Counted from the first letter of the stretch, positions 53,782 to 64,000 are shown. The stretch: DNA of 64,000 nucleotides from Bifidobacteriaceae bacterium (GCA_022651005.1 JALCQD010000002.1:310001-374000); one strand, 5' to 3'. Notes: generated from the sequence alone by a model not told the origin. Numbers and translations: made by a program.

Positions 53782-55025
53782 CCCGCCTGTCCGTCGATCT
53801 GCTGACGCGCGAATATCCGCCGCATATTTACGGTGGTGCGGGCGTCCATGTGAACGAGCTCTCCAAGGTTCTCGCCTCTCATGCTGATGTCATCGTCAGA
53901 GCCTTTGACGGTCCACGCACTGCCGCTGAGCTGGCGCAATACGAACGCACTACGGCGTCTGGCAGCCTGCGAGTAAAGGGGTATAGCGTTCCTGACGAGC
54001 TGGCCGGTTCGAATACCAACGCTGCGCTGCAGACCTTCGGCGTCGATTTACAGATTGCGCGAGACGTCGACGCTGACATCTTGCATTCCCATACGTGGTA
54101 TGCCTGCCTCGCGGGTCGCTTGGCCTCCCAGTTGCACGGTATTCCGCACGTGGTGACGGCGCACAGTCTGGAGCCCTTCCGTCCGTGGAAGGCGGAGCAG
54201 TTGGGCGGTGGATACCGTCTCAGCTCGTGGGCGGAGAAGGATGCCTTTGATTCGGCGGATGCGGTCATCGCAGTCTCCGCAGGCATGAAGAAAGACATTT
54301 TGGCAGCGTACCCGACAATTGACGAGACGCGGGTGCCCGTTGTCCACAACGGTATTGATATTGACGCTTTTGAGCCTCCTGCCGAAGATTCTCCGTCGTG
54401 GGGAGTTTTTGATCGGTATGGCATTGATCGCAGTAAGCCGACACTGTTGTTTGTGGGTCGCATCACGCGGCAAAAGGGGCTTCCGTATTTGCTGGAGGCC
54501 TTGGAGCACGTCAACTCTGATATTCAGGTGGTGTTGTGTGCCGGAGCGCCGGATACCAAGGAAATTGGCGATCAGGTGCGCACGAAGTTTGCTGAGCTCA
54601 ATGAGAGCCGCGGCAACATCGTCTGGATTGAGGAGATGCTGCCGCACGACCAGCTGACCGCTCTGGAGCATGGCTGCGATGCCTTTGTGTGCCCGTCGAT
54701 TTACGAGCCGTTGGGAATCGTAAATCTCGAGGCGATGGCGTGCGGATTGCCGGTTGTGGCGAGCGCCACGGGTGGCATTCCCGAAGTTGTGGTTGACGGT
54801 GAGACGGGCGTGTTGGTTCCGTTGGAGCAGATGAGCGATGGCACTGGAACCCCGTTGCATCCTGAGGAGTTCGTGCGGGATCTCGCCGCTGGCATTGAGA
54901 AGATCTTTTCGGATTCCGCTCGCGCTCAGCGAATGGGACAGGCGGGATTTGCGCGTGCGCGTGACCATTTTTCGTGGGAGTCGATTGCACGCGAAACCCT
55001 TGCAGTGTATGAAAGTGTGATGTGA
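53778..55025 (+). CDS. glgA: Glycogen synthase (single-chain, actinobacterial type)
   Basis: GT4-family glucosyltransferase of 415 residues, using ADP- or UDP-glucose to build alpha-1,4-glucan. The N-terminus LLTREYPPHIYGGAGVHVNELSKVL is typical of actinobacterial GlgA/GlgM enzymes, and the C-terminal domain has FVGRITRQKGLPYLLEAL, FVCPSIYEPLGIVNLEAMACGLPVVAS and GIPEVVVDGETG (the E-x7-E region). It lies apart from glgC (35 kb away) but should act with it. GlgM-type maltose-1-phosphate synthase is an alternative specificity. Its stop overlaps the next gene's GTG start by 4 bases. Confidence 0.9.
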   Translation: MTRLSVDLLTREYPPHIYGGAGVHVNELSKVLASHADVIVRAFDGPRTAAELAQYERTTASGSLRVKGYSVPDELAGSNTNAALQTFGVDLQIARDVDADILHSHTWYACLAGRLASQLHGIPHVVTAHSLEPFRPWKAEQLGGGYRLSSWAEKDAFDSADAVIAVSAGMKKDILAAYPTIDETRVPVVHNGIDIDAFEPPAEDSPSWGVFDRYGIDRSKPTLLFVGRITRQKGLPYLLEALEHVNSDIQVVLCAGAPDTKEIGDQVRTKFAELNESRGNIVWIEEMLPHDQLTALEHGCDAFVCPSIYEPLGIVNLEAMACGLPVVASATGGIPEVVVDGETGVLVPLEQMSDGTGTPLHPEEFVRDLAAGIEKIFSDSARAQRMGQAGFARARDHFSWESIARETLAVYESVM

Positions 55026-55888
55026 GCAATAATACGAATGCGTGGCGAGATCCTTCCGATACGGCGGTGGCGCTCCATGACGTGGAATTCCGTCGTCGCG
55101 GCCGTGTCATCCTCTCTGATGTCAACCTCGAGATTCTTCCTGGCGAGCGCTGGGTGATTTTTGGCCCCAACGGTATCGGGAAGTCGACGATGATTTCCAT
55201 GATGAGTTCTCGGCTTTTCCCGAGCGCAGGCAAAGTAGATATTCTGGGTCATCGCATGGGAACCATCGATGTGTTTTCGCTTCGTCCCCAGATCGGACTT
55301 GCCTCGCGTGAACTGGCAAAGATGTTCCCGGCGGAGGAAGATCCGCTCGACGCCGTGGTGACTGCTGCTACCGGTGTTACGGGACGGTGGCGCGACGAGT
55401 ATACGGCGCAGCAGACAACCAAGGCGCGTGGCCTCCTCGAACGCTTCGGAGTGGGCTATCTCGAAGGCAAGCACATGTGGAGGCTCAGCGAGGGAGAGGT
55501 GTCTCGAGTGCTCATCGCCCGAGCGCTCATGAACGATCCCAAACTGTTGATTCTCGACGAGCCGACTACGGGGCTTGACCTGGGTGCTCGTGAACAGGTG
55601 ATTTCGACACTGAACGAAATCGGCACTGAAGATTCCGAGCGCGCCGTGGTGCTGGTGACGCATCGCCTCGAGGAGATTCCAAAGGGGTTCGATCACCTCG
55701 CACTTATTGGGCGCATGAGCGATCGTCCAAACCCGAATCCGAATCCCACGGATCCGCAGCCCGGCACTGTGCTCTTCAAGGGCGCCATAGACCAGGGCCT
55801 TACTGACGCATGGCTCACGCGACTCTTCGATCTTCCGCTGAGCGTGCGTCAGGAGCAGGGCAGGTGGATCGCCTTCAGCAAGAATTGA
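55022..55888 (+). CDS. Soluble ABC-type ATPase (ModF/YlmA-like)
   Basis: A 288-residue single-domain ABC ATPase with no partner permease nearby. Walker A is FGPNGIGKSTMIS, the signature is LSEGEVSRVLIAR in place of LSGGQ, Walker B is LLILDEPTTGLD, and the H-loop is VLVTHRLEEI. This pattern resembles COG1119-type ATPases with unclear roles. GTG 55022 overlaps glgA. Whether it serves in transport or regulation cannot be told. Confidence 0.82.
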   Translation: MSNNTNAWRDPSDTAVALHDVEFRRRGRVILSDVNLEILPGERWVIFGPNGIGKSTMISMMSSRLFPSAGKVDILGHRMGTIDVFSLRPQIGLASRELAKMFPAEEDPLDAVVTAATGVTGRWRDEYTAQQTTKARGLLERFGVGYLEGKHMWRLSEGEVSRVLIARALMNDPKLLILDEPTTGLDLGAREQVISTLNEIGTEDSERAVVLVTHRLEEIPKGFDHLALIGRMSDRPNPNPNPTDPQPGTVLFKGAIDQGLTDAWLTRLFDLPLSVRQEQGRWIAFSKN

Positions 55889-56080
55889 TGGGTGCGCAAT
55901 TCGTCACTGAACACAATCGCGCGTACCTGCACAGACATTTCGCCTCAAGACGAATACGTTAGCTAACGGTGTTTGGGGTGCGGGGGAGAGTAAGATTTTC
56001 GAGGTCAAATTTTAATTACTCGAATACTCGATTCCCACTCCGATGTTGGGTCCCAATAAGCCGAATAGGTGGTATTACGC

Positions 56081-57844
56081 ATGACGCGAATGTTGTCACG
56101 ATACCTTCGGCCATACTGGTTGCAAGTGACGATTCTCGTCCTCTTCCAGGTGGCTCAGGCATTGCTCAATCTTTATCTGCCGAATCTTCAGGCAGACATT
56201 ATTAATAACGGTGTTGCCGCGGGAGACCAGGGCAAGATCTATCAAATCGGGTGGGAAATGATCGGCATTTCCGCACTCCAGATCGTTGCCTCCGTTGCTG
56301 CGGTGCTCATCTCAGCGCGCATCGCGATGCGTCTGGGCTACGAGGTGCGCCGAGATTTCTTCAACTCCGTGGAGACTTTCAGCCTCACCGAGATGGAGGA
56401 GTTCTCCGCAGGCTCCCTCGTCACCCGCGTCACCAACGATGTGCAGCAGGTGTCGCAGACCACGTATCAGACGTTGCTCATTATTCTGCAGGCTCCGGTG
56501 ATGTTCATTGGTGGACTCATTATGGCGCTTCAGCAGGATGGCCCGCTCACTTGGTCTTTGGCGGTTATTCTGCCTGTGATCCTCATCATTGCGCTGGGCC
56601 TCATGAGCCGTATGGGACCGTTGTTCACCAAGATGCAGGACAAGCTGGATTCGCTCAATCGCATTGTGCGCGAACAGATTTCCGGTGTGCGCGTCATTCG
56701 CGCCTTCACACGTGAGAAGACCGAAGTCAAGCGTTTCGATGTGGCGAATTCCTCCATGTACAAGGTACTTGTGTCCGTGGGCCGCTTGATGTCCATGATG
56801 ATCCCGCTCATCTTCTTCATGATCAACATGTCCAACATCGCCATCATGTGGTTCGGTGGTAAGCGCATTGACTCGGGTGGCATGCAGATCGGCTCGTTGC
56901 AGGCGTTCATCCAGTACCTCATGATCATCCTCATGGGAATCATGATGGCGGCCATGATGTCGGTGATGCTGCCACGCGCCTCTGTATCCTCCAAGCGCAT
57001 CCTGAAGGTCATCGACACCGAAACCGACATCAAGGCTCCGGCGAATCCCTACTGGCCTGACGCTCCCAAGGGTGTCATCGAGTTCAGGGACGTGAGCTTC
57101 AGCTACCCGGGTGCCGAGGAGCCGGTGCTGTCCCATATCAGCTTCACTGCAGAACCCGGCAAGACCACGGCGTTCATCGGGTCCACGGGGTCCGGTAAGT
57201 CCTCACTGCTTCGTCTTGGCATGCGCATGTTCGACGTGACGGAGGGCGAGGTCCTCGTCGACGGTCACAGCGTGCGCGACTACGATCCGGATCGGCTCGC
57301 CACTTTGTTCGGTCCCGTTCCTCAGAAGGCAGTGCTCTTCTCAGGAACCATCCGCACGAATCTGCGATACGGCAAGCAGGACGCCACGGAAGAGGAGATG
57401 TGGGAGGCCTTGCGCGTCGCCCAAGCGGACGACTTCGTGCGCGAAATCCCCGAAGGCCTTGACGCTCCCGTTGCAGAAGGCGGGACCAATTTCTCCGGAG
57501 GTCAGAAGCAGCGTCTGTGCATGGCTCGCGCCATCGTGCGCAACCCGCGCATCTATACCTTCGACGATTCCTTCTCGGCCCTCGATATGGCGACGGATCG
57601 CAAGCTGCGCGCCGCTCTCAAGCCGGCCACCACGGAGTCAACGGTGTTGCTGGTCGCTCAGCGCGCCGCCTCAATTCGTGACGCCGAACAGATTCTCGTC
57701 CTCGACGGCGGCAAGATCGTGGGCCGTGGAACGCACGACGAACTGATGGAAACGTGCGATACATACAAGGAGATCGTCGACTCTCAGGGCGGACAAGGCC
57801 CCGACGTGGAAGATCTCAGCATTGATGAGGAAGGAGGCCGCTGA
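56081..57844 (+). CDS. Heterodimeric ABC exporter, subunit with degenerate site
   Basis: A 587-residue half-transporter: about six membrane helices (to ~310), then an ATPase domain. Walker A is GSTGSGKSS, the signature is FSGGQKQR, and Walker B is TFDDSFSALD, where Asp replaces the catalytic Glu. This makes its ATP site the degenerate one, a known feature of heterodimeric exporters such as TM287/288 and BmrCD. ATG 56081 follows AGGTGG at 56067-56072; a GTG at 56069 is less likely. It overlaps the next exporter gene by 1 base, so they form one transporter, probably multidrug or lipid export. Confidence 0.9.
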   Translation: MTRMLSRYLRPYWLQVTILVLFQVAQALLNLYLPNLQADIINNGVAAGDQGKIYQIGWEMIGISALQIVASVAAVLISARIAMRLGYEVRRDFFNSVETFSLTEMEEFSAGSLVTRVTNDVQQVSQTTYQTLLIILQAPVMFIGGLIMALQQDGPLTWSLAVILPVILIIALGLMSRMGPLFTKMQDKLDSLNRIVREQISGVRVIRAFTREKTEVKRFDVANSSMYKVLVSVGRLMSMMIPLIFFMINMSNIAIMWFGGKRIDSGGMQIGSLQAFIQYLMIILMGIMMAAMMSVMLPRASVSSKRILKVIDTETDIKAPANPYWPDAPKGVIEFRDVSFSYPGAEEPVLSHISFTAEPGKTTAFIGSTGSGKSSLLRLGMRMFDVTEGEVLVDGHSVRDYDPDRLATLFGPVPQKAVLFSGTIRTNLRYGKQDATEEEMWEALRVAQADDFVREIPEGLDAPVAEGGTNFSGGQKQRLCMARAIVRNPRIYTFDDSFSALDMATDRKLRAALKPATTESTVLLVAQRAASIRDAEQILVLDGGKIVGRGTHDELMETCDTYKEIVDSQGGQGPDVEDLSIDEEGGR

Positions 57845-59802
57845 TGCCAGGTCCAGGAAGGCAAGTCAAGACGGCGAATCCTACGCTGTCAAAAACCGAA
57901 CGCAACGAAAGCCTCAAGCGCCTCGTCGGCTATCTCGCTGTCAAGAAGCTCAAGGTGGGCACCATGCTCGCCTCGGGTATGGTCTCCGTATTCCTCATGG
58001 TGCTCGGCCCCAAAATCATGGGCCAGGGAACCAACGTGCTCTTTGCGGGTCTTTTGGGCAAGATGCTCGCTGCCTCGGGAATTCCCAAGGGAACTCCCTC
58101 GTCACAAGTCGTCACCATGCTCAACAAGGCAGGTAAAGGCGACATTGCGCAGATGGTCACCTCGATGAACGTCAAGGTGGGAGAAGGCATCGACTGGAAC
58201 TGGTTCGCCATCATTCTGGTGATCACCGGGGCCATCTACCTCGTGTCCATCGTGCTGCGTCTCGTGCAGAACTTCATCATGACGCGCGTGGTGAGCGACA
58301 CCGTGTACCGCATGCGCCAAGAGATTGAGGACAAGCTCAACAGCCTGCCGCTCAACTACTTTGACCGCGTGCCCCGTGGCGAAGTGATGAGCCGCACCAC
58401 CAACGACGTCGACAACATCTCCCAGACGCTGCAGCAGGTGCTCGGCGAATTGCTGTTCTCGACGTTCATGATCATTGGTGTCTTCATCATGATGCTCACC
58501 ATCTCGCCGCTGATGACGCTCATCGCTTTCATCGTGATCCCCATCATGGCGCTGGTGTCCGTGTTCATTCTCAAGAAGGCCCAGCCGAACTTCACCAAGC
58601 AGTGGGCTCGCACCGGCAACCTCAACTCCAACGTGGAGGAAATGTTCTCGGGGCACCTCGTGGTGCGTGCCTACGGTCAGCAAGCCAATGCGGAAAAGAC
58701 TTTCGAGGGCCACAATATGGGTCTTTACGAGGTCAGCCGCAAGGCACAGTCGTTCTCCGGTCTTATCCAGCCGTCCACGGGCTTCTTCGGGAACCTCATC
58801 TTCGTGCTGGTGGCCGTGGTCGGCGGCGTGCGAGTCCTCAACGGCTCCATGACGCTGGGAGATCTGCAGGCCTTCACCCAGTATTCTCGTCAGGCATCCC
58901 AGCCGTTGGGCCAGGTGGCCTCCATGAGTACGATTCTGCAGTCCTCGCTGGCCTCCGCCAAGCGCGTCTTCGAGTTCCTCGACGAGCCAGAAGAGATTGC
59001 CGATACCACGACTCCGGAGCACATTCCCACGAATGCCGAGGGACGCATTGCGGGCCATGTGAGCTTCGACCATGTGGCGTTCTCCTATGATCCCAAGGAG
59101 CCGCTCATCACGGATCTGTCGATTCAGGCAGAGCCAGGGCAGACGGTAGCAATTGTCGGTCCTACGGGAGCCGGCAAGACCACGCTCGTCAATCTGTTGA
59201 TGCGCTTCTACGAGATTCAGGGCGGAGAAATCAGCATCGACGGTGTGAACACGAAAGACATGACGCGTCAGGAATTGCGCGCCCACTTCGGCATGGTGCT
59301 CCAGGACACCTGGCTCTTCGACGGAACCATTCGTGAGAACTTGTTCTACGGAGTGCATGAGGGCAAGCAGGTGGACGAGGCGAAGATGATCGAGGCCGCC
59401 AAGGCGACGCACGTGGACGAATTCGTCCGCAGGCTGCCGAAGGGCTACGACACGCTGATGAACGAGGACAGCTCCGAGCTGTCCCAAGGCGAGCGCCAGC
59501 TCATCACCATCTGTCGCGCCTTCCTGTCTGATCCCGACATCCTCATCCTCGACGAAGCGACCAGCTCCGTCGACACCCGTACGGAGATGCTGGTGCAGCA
59601 GGCCATGAATGCGCTGCGCAAGAACCGCACGAGCTTCGTCATCGCGCACCGCCTCTCGACGATTCGCGACGCGGACCTCATCCTCGTGGTCAACCACGGT
59701 TCCGTGGTGGAGCAGGGCAACCACGATCAGCTGCTCGCTGCCAATGGGGCGTACGCTAAGCTGTACAACTCACAGTTCTCAGGAGCAGCCGAGGAGGCTT
59801 AA
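57844..59802 (+). CDS. Heterodimeric ABC exporter, catalytic subunit
   Basis: A 652-residue half-transporter with an N-terminal membrane domain (about six helices, residues ~35-370) and C-terminal ATPase. Walker A is GPTGAGKTT, the signature is LSQGERQL, and Walker B is ILILDEATSSVD with the catalytic Glu, so this is the active site partner. An insertion around LLGKMLAASGIPKGTPSSQVVTML follows the first helix, making this subunit longer than usual. It is co-expressed with the previous gene. Confidence 0.9.
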   Translation: MPGPGRQVKTANPTLSKTERNESLKRLVGYLAVKKLKVGTMLASGMVSVFLMVLGPKIMGQGTNVLFAGLLGKMLAASGIPKGTPSSQVVTMLNKAGKGDIAQMVTSMNVKVGEGIDWNWFAIILVITGAIYLVSIVLRLVQNFIMTRVVSDTVYRMRQEIEDKLNSLPLNYFDRVPRGEVMSRTTNDVDNISQTLQQVLGELLFSTFMIIGVFIMMLTISPLMTLIAFIVIPIMALVSVFILKKAQPNFTKQWARTGNLNSNVEEMFSGHLVVRAYGQQANAEKTFEGHNMGLYEVSRKAQSFSGLIQPSTGFFGNLIFVLVAVVGGVRVLNGSMTLGDLQAFTQYSRQASQPLGQVASMSTILQSSLASAKRVFEFLDEPEEIADTTTPEHIPTNAEGRIAGHVSFDHVAFSYDPKEPLITDLSIQAEPGQTVAIVGPTGAGKTTLVNLLMRFYEIQGGEISIDGVNTKDMTRQELRAHFGMVLQDTWLFDGTIRENLFYGVHEGKQVDEAKMIEAAKATHVDEFVRRLPKGYDTLMNEDSSELSQGERQLITICRAFLSDPDILILDEATSSVDTRTEMLVQQAMNALRKNRTSFVIAHRLSTIRDADLILVVNHGSVVEQGNHDQLLAANGAYAKLYNSQFSGAAEEA

Positions 59803-59804
59803 TA

Positions 59805-60884
59805 GTGGTACGCCGTGGTCCGTTTGTAGCAGGCGAAAAGGTGCAATTCACCGATCGCAAAGGCAAAAAAGTCACCGTGCAGATTTCTGCAGGAGGGCTC
59901 ACGCAAACGGATCACGGCCTTTTGCGTCATGACGACGTTATCGGGATGACGCCCGGTTCCGTCATTGTGACGGTGTCGGCCCTCAATCCCGAGAAGTCGC
60001 ACGCCAAGACCATTAAGAATTCTCGGCGTATTGGGGGATGGGAATACACGGCGCTGCGCCCTCGCATGATCGACTATTCGCTGTCGATGCCGCGCGGTGC
60101 TCAGGTGATGTATCCCAAAGATATTGCGCAGGTGATCAGCCTCGGCGATATCCGCAGAGGGGACCGTGTGCTGGAGTCCGGCGGGGGCTCGGGCGCCATG
60201 ACGCTGGCACTGATCGATGCAGTGGGCGAGACAGGCGAGGTGCGCACCATCGAGCGGCGTCCCGAGTTTGCTCGGATTAGCGCGGCGAACATTGAACTTT
60301 ATTTTGGGCGCAGGCCCGAGTGGTGGACCATCGACGTTGATGGTTTTGACGAGGGAGCGGCACGCCTTGCAGATGCGTCGTACGACCGCATTGTGTTCGA
60401 CATGCTCGATCCGTGGAACCGTCTCGAGCAGGCGGAGCGCGTCATAGCGCCCGGGGGAGTGCTCGTTGCATACGTGACCACCACGACGCAGCTGAGTCGC
60501 ATGTGCGAGGGCTTGCGCGGCTCTGGACGATGGACCGCGCCGGAAGTTCAAGAGACACTTGAGCGGACGTGGAAGGTTGAGGGACTGGCGGTGCGGCCCG
60601 ATCACCAGATGATTGGGCACACCGGATTCCTGGTCATTGCGCGTGCGATGGCTCCTGGAGTTCATGCGTTGGAACGCAAGCGCCGTGCCACCAAGGACGT
60701 GTACACCGACGTGGACGAGATTCCGCAGGAGACTCGCGAGGCCGAGTTTGAGGATCTCGAGCTTCGAGACATTTCCGACCGCAAGGTGAGGAAAGTTTTG
60801 CGCGACCTGACCGACCAGTTGAAGGTTCTTCATGATACCGATACTCGCAATGGCCATGGCGAGGGCAACAAGGACAGCGAGTGA
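59805..60884 (+). CDS. trmI: tRNA (adenine-58-N1)-methyltransferase TrmI
   Basis: SAM-dependent methyltransferase forming m1A58 in the T-loop of tRNA, 359 residues. The N-terminal beta-rich domain contains RGPFVAGEKVQFTDRKGKK and the SAM motif is RVLESGGGSGAMTLALIDAVGETGEV; the later YDRIVFDMLDPW is the NPPY-like region typical of the family. A charged C-terminal ~60 residues is extra. GTG 59805 starts 3 bases after the ABC exporter stop, so it is likely in the same transcript, though the function is unrelated. Homologue in M. tuberculosis is TrmI (Rv2118c). Confidence 0.93.
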   Translation: MVRRGPFVAGEKVQFTDRKGKKVTVQISAGGLTQTDHGLLRHDDVIGMTPGSVIVTVSALNPEKSHAKTIKNSRRIGGWEYTALRPRMIDYSLSMPRGAQVMYPKDIAQVISLGDIRRGDRVLESGGGSGAMTLALIDAVGETGEVRTIERRPEFARISAANIELYFGRRPEWWTIDVDGFDEGAARLADASYDRIVFDMLDPWNRLEQAERVIAPGGVLVAYVTTTTQLSRMCEGLRGSGRWTAPEVQETLERTWKVEGLAVRPDHQMIGHTGFLVIARAMAPGVHALERKRRATKDVYTDVDEIPQETREAEFEDLELRDISDRKVRKVLRDLTDQLKVLHDTDTRNGHGEGNKDSE

Positions 60885-60978
60885 GCGCGGCAGGCATTCG
60901 CGAATGTGGCCTACAATAAGCGGTGGCTGCAGATAGGTCACACGGCCTCACGTGACGTCCAACGAAGGGTAGGCACCG

Positions 60979-61536
60979 ATGAGTGATTCGCTGAAGAAGG
61001 TTTCCAAGCGGGCGCGCCACTATGAGCATGTACTCGTCCTCATGCGTCATGCGAAGGCGGAACCGGCTGGAAGCGGCGCCGACATCGACCGCGAGCTCAC
61101 CGACAAGGGACTCAAGCAGGCAAAGCATGTGGCCAAGGGATTGGCCGCCATGAAGCTCACTCCGAATGCCATTCTGTGCTCGGGCGCCGTGAGGACGCGG
61201 CAGACTGTGGCTCGGATGCTCAAGGTTTTCGGTGACGCTCCCAGCGTCGAGTATCGAAAGAGCTTGTATGAACAGAGCAAGGGCGTTGTTTTCGACGAAC
61301 TTGCCACCGCCAAAGATTCCACGCGGGAATTGCTCATCGTGGGTCACGAGCCCACGGTATCCATTGCGTCCGGCCAGATCGCCACGAAAGATTCCGATGC
61401 GGGACTGCTGGCGCTGCTGAGCGTTGGCGTCTCCAATGCGTCTGCCGTGATTCTGGGATCAGATGCCCCGTTTGCACAATGGGATCACCACAGCGCAGAA
61501 CTCATCGCCGTTCTCACGCCGAAGGATTTCAGCTGA
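60979..61536 (+). CDS. SixA-like histidine phosphatase
   Basis: A 185-residue member of the phosphoglycerate mutase superfamily with the catalytic motif LMRHAKAEPAG (RHG-type, with His) and TDKGLKQAKHVAKGLAAMKLTPNAILCSGAVRTRQT, and GHEPTVSIA as the second His region. SixA in E. coli removes phosphate from a histidine of ArcB or the PTS protein NPr; the target here is unknown and could be any phosphohistidine protein. It starts about 95 bases after trmI and lies before metE. Confidence 0.85.
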   Translation: MSDSLKKVSKRARHYEHVLVLMRHAKAEPAGSGADIDRELTDKGLKQAKHVAKGLAAMKLTPNAILCSGAVRTRQTVARMLKVFGDAPSVEYRKSLYEQSKGVVFDELATAKDSTRELLIVGHEPTVSIASGQIATKDSDAGLLALLSVGVSNASAVILGSDAPFAQWDHHSAELIAVLTPKDFS

Positions 61537-61652
61537 TTTCCCCATCGAGCTATAAGTTACATTTATAGCGACACCCAGATTTTGAGAATTACGAATAACG
61601 TCATCGATTTGTTAACCTTTCTTAGTCTAAACAACTGTCTTTGGAGGCATGC

Positions 61653-63971
61653 ATGAGCGTAGCCAACGTCAGCGGGTTCCCCCGCATCGGTCAGAACCGC
61701 GAATTGAAGCGGGCTATCGAGGGGTACTGGAAGTCCAAGAACGATCTTGACTTCGTGCGTACCACGGCCGCCGGTCTGCGCAAGCGCCACTGGGAACTGC
61801 AGAAGAACGCCGGAATCGACCTCATTCCTAGCAATGACTTCAGTTATTACGATCAGATGCTGGACACGGCAGTGCTGCTTGGCGTGGTACCGCAACGCTA
61901 TCGTGACCTCAATCTCGGTGTCGAGGACACGGTTTTTGCACTTGGCCGTGGGTACCAAGGTGAACGTGGTGACGTCACCGCATTGCCCATGAAAAAGTGG
62001 TTCACCACCAACTACCACTATCTGGTTCCGGAAGTAGACGCTTCCACCACCATCTCGCTTTCTGGCACCAAGCCATTCGACGAGTTCATCGAGGCGAAGG
62101 ATCAGGACATCCTCACCAAGCCCGTTCTCATCGGCCCCTACACATTCCTCAAGTTGGCACGTGGCCCAGAGGCAGCAGAACTCGACCTCGCCGCTCGCAC
62201 GGATCTCGTGCAGCAGGCAGCCACCGCCTATTCTGACATCGTCACCCGTTTTGCGCAGCTGGGCGCCGAATGGATCCAGTTCGACGAACCGTATCTGGTG
62301 CTGGACAAGGAACCCGGCGACGTCGAGCTTTTCACCACCTTGTATACAGCGATTCTCACAGCACGCGACGCATCGCAGTCCGTCAAAGTGCTGCTGAATT
62401 CCTACTTCGGCAATATCGCTGATATTTATGGCACTGCCAACGATCTCGGCTTCGACGGCATCGGGCTCGACTTGCTCGAGGGCAAGGACGAGAATCTAGC
62501 AGCTCTCAGCGCCAATGGTGTGCATGATGGCACGAAGATCTTTGCTGGAGTTGTCAATGGCCGCAACATTTGGCGGAACAACTACGCCGTGAGTCTCGGT
62601 CTGCTCGACGCGGTCGCACAGGTCGCGGGAACCGAGGCAACTGTTGTCTCCACTGCGTCATCACTGCTCCATGTGCCATTCAGCACTGAGGGAGAAACCG
62701 GCCTCACGGACGAACAGCGCAAGCACTTCGCCTTCGCGGTCGAAAAACTCGGCGAGCTCAAGGATCTTTCCGTGCTCGCTTCGGCCACTGACGCAGAGCG
62801 CAAGGCAAGTGAGCCTCTTGCCTCCAATCAGGCTCTGTTCGACGGCACGCGCGTTGCCAAGGATCCCGCGGTCCACGAGCGCATCGCACAGCTTACCGAC
62901 GCCGATTTCACGCGGCAGCCGGCCCGTGCCGAGCGTCAGAGTATCCAGCGGAAGGAATTAGGCCTTCCTGATCTTCCGACAACGACCATCGGCTCTTTCC
63001 CCCAGACGCAGGATGTGCGCGCCGAGCGCGCCAAGCTGCGCAAGGGAGAAATCACGCAGGAGTCGTACGACGAGTTCATCAAGTCGAAGATCGTGGAAGT
63101 GCTGCGTCAGCAGGAGAACATCGGTCTCGACGTTCTGGTGCACGGTGAGTTTGAGCGCAACGACATGGTGGAGTACTTCGGCCAGAACCTCAAGGGATTC
63201 CTCTTCACGAAGAACGCCTGGGTGCAGTCGTACGGAACTCGGTGCGTCAAGCCTCCCATCGTATGGGGCGACGTGTCCCGCGCGCACCCGATCACCGTGG
63301 CGTGGAGCTCCTTCGCGCAGTCTCAGACCGATCACGTGGTCAAGGGCATGCTCACCGGACCTGTGACCATCCTCAACTGGTCGTGGCCACGCGAAGACAT
63401 CACGCATGAGGAACAGACCAAGCAGCTGGCGCTTGCCATTCGCGACGAGGTCATCGATTTGCAGGATGCCGGTATTAAGGTCATCCAAATCGATGAGGCA
63501 GCTCTGCGCGAGAAGTTGCCTGTGCGTCGTTCAGATTGGCACTCCAAGTATCTTGATTGGGCCATTCCCGCCTTCCGCCTGGTGCACTCCGGAGTGAAGG
63601 CCGGCACGCAGATTCACACGCACATGTGCTATTCGGAGTTCAACGACATCATTCGCGATATTGATGCCATGGACGCCGACGTCATCTCCTTCGAGGCCTC
63701 GCGTTCCGACCTCACTGTGCTTGACGCCATCCACGATGCCAACTTCGAGACGGAAGCGGGCCCCGGTGTCTACGACATCCACTCGCCGCGCATTCCCTCC
63801 GAGGAAGAAATCGAGGGACGCATTGGAGAGATTCTCGAGAAGATGGATGTTTCCAAGGTGTGGATCAACCCGGACTGTGGATTGAAGACCCGCGGAGACG
63901 CCGAAACGTGGCCAAGCTTGGAAAACATGGTTGCCGCTGCCAAGGCAGTCCGTGCCAAGCTCGCACAGTAA
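61653..63971 (+). CDS. metE: Cobalamin-independent methionine synthase
   Basis: Transfers the methyl group of 5-methyltetrahydropteroyl-tri-glutamate to homocysteine to form methionine. The 772-residue protein has duplicated barrels; the C-terminal catalytic domain includes [21 protein letters not shown], the zinc ligands in [12 protein letters not shown] (His and Cys) and [15 protein letters not shown] (Cys), with [16 protein letters not shown] 61653 has GGAGG 5 bases upstream; TTG 61641 is not needed. The 116-base leader shows no cobalamin or SAM riboswitch that I can recognise. The gene ends 29 bases before the window end. Confidence 0.97.
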   Translation: MSVANVSGFPRIGQNRELKRAIEGYWKSKNDLDFVRTTAAGLRKRHWELQKNAGIDLIPSNDFSYYDQMLDTAVLLGVVPQRYRDLNLGVEDTVFALGRGYQGERGDVTALPMKKWFTTNYHYLVPEVDASTTISLSGTKPFDEFIEAKDQDILTKPVLIGPYTFLKLARGPEAAELDLAARTDLVQQAATAYSDIVTRFAQLGAEWIQFDEPYLVLDKEPGDVELFTTLYTAILTARDASQSVKVLLNSYFGNIADIYGTANDLGFDGIGLDLLEGKDENLAALSANGVHDGTKIFAGVVNGRNIWRNNYAVSLGLLDAVAQVAGTEATVVSTASSLLHVPFSTEGETGLTDEQRKHFAFAVEKLGELKDLSVLASATDAERKASEPLASNQALFDGTRVAKDPAVHERIAQLTDADFTRQPARAERQSIQRKELGLPDLPTTTIGSFPQTQDVRAERAKLRKGEITQESYDEFIKSKIVEVLRQQENIGLDVLVHGEFERNDMVEYFGQNLKGFLFTKNAWVQSYGTRCVKPPIVWGDVSRAHPITVAWSSFAQSQTDHVVKGMLTGPVTILNWSWPREDITHEEQTKQLALAIRDEVIDLQDAGIKVIQIDEAALREKLPVRRSDWHSKYLDWAIPAFRLVHSGVKAGTQIHTHMCYSEFNDIIRDIDAMDADVISFEASRSDLTVLDAIHDANFETEAGPGVYDIHSPRIPSEEEIEGRIGEILEKMDVSKVWINPDCGLKTRGDAETWPSLENMVAAAKAVRAKLAQ

Positions 63972-64000
63972 TTAGTAACCTCAGAGAAGCCAGGCGCAGT

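Noticed and set aside
58102-59724. 540-codon His/Asp-rich minus-strand frame over the ABC exporter gene
   Set aside because: Antisense shadow; His and Asp arise from the reverse complements of common codons, no domain.

Overview
This is a chromosomal stretch of a moderately GC-rich actinobacterium, most likely Bifidobacteriaceae (Bifidobacterium or a close relative). The grounds are a fused shikimate kinase/3-dehydroquinate synthase (AroKB), a SUF-only iron-sulfur system with SufU and a DUF59 protein, an actinobacterial GltBD, a single-chain glycogen synthase, many GTG/TTG starts and tight ATGA/GTGA overlaps. Genus is inferred from protein content only. About 50 protein genes and one tRNA (Leu, anticodon GAG) are supported. 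I see no insertion sequence, prophage, CRISPR array, rRNA or replication origin.

Layout. 1-4.4 kb: the end of mltG, an isolated A24 prepilin-peptidase-like gene on the minus strand, then aroC-aroKB-aroQ. 4.5-17.7 kb: pyrG, then sufB-sufD-sufC, a 0.39 kb hairpin-rich spacer, sufS, a 5.1 kb block (2-hydroxyacid dehydrogenase; MFS exporter; GntR regulator with a two-gene ABC transporter), then sufU and a DUF59 protein. The iron-sulfur assembly genes are therefore split by a transport/regulation block. 17.8-24.2 kb: glgC, a uracil permease, a SpoU methyltransferase, tRNA-Leu followed by an AT-rich orphan gene, rsmE and a HIT protein. 24.3-28.5 kb: a translationally coupled phoH-ybeY-corC-era operon (ribosome maturation). 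28.6-33 kb: an oxidoreductase, glycerate kinase and a long-chain acyl-CoA ligase. 33-36 kb: lemA plus a DUF2207 membrane protein.

36-46 kb: the three-gene proton-translocating transhydrogenase pntA1-pntA2-pntB, L25, ilvE, a TRIC-type channel, rpsT, and the lepA-hemW pair. 46-53 kb: gltB-gltD, then two membrane/secreted proteins of unknown function. 53.8-59.8 kb: glycogen synthase, a cytosolic ABC ATPase and a heterodimeric ABC exporter. 59.8-64 kb: trmI, a SixA-like phosphatase and metE.

The genes are mostly housekeeping: aromatic, branched-chain, glutamate and methionine synthesis, Fe-S assembly, glycogen synthesis, ribosome maturation and NADPH balance. The less ordinary material is in non-coding structure: two very long near-perfect inverted repeats between sufC and sufS, a 16-bp hairpin whose 3' arm enters the ribosome-binding site of a secreted-protein gene at 52.4 kb, a three-codon mini-ORF overlapping the start of the GntR gene, and the AT-rich gene just after tRNA-Leu. 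I found no clear evidence of a wholly new multi-gene system.
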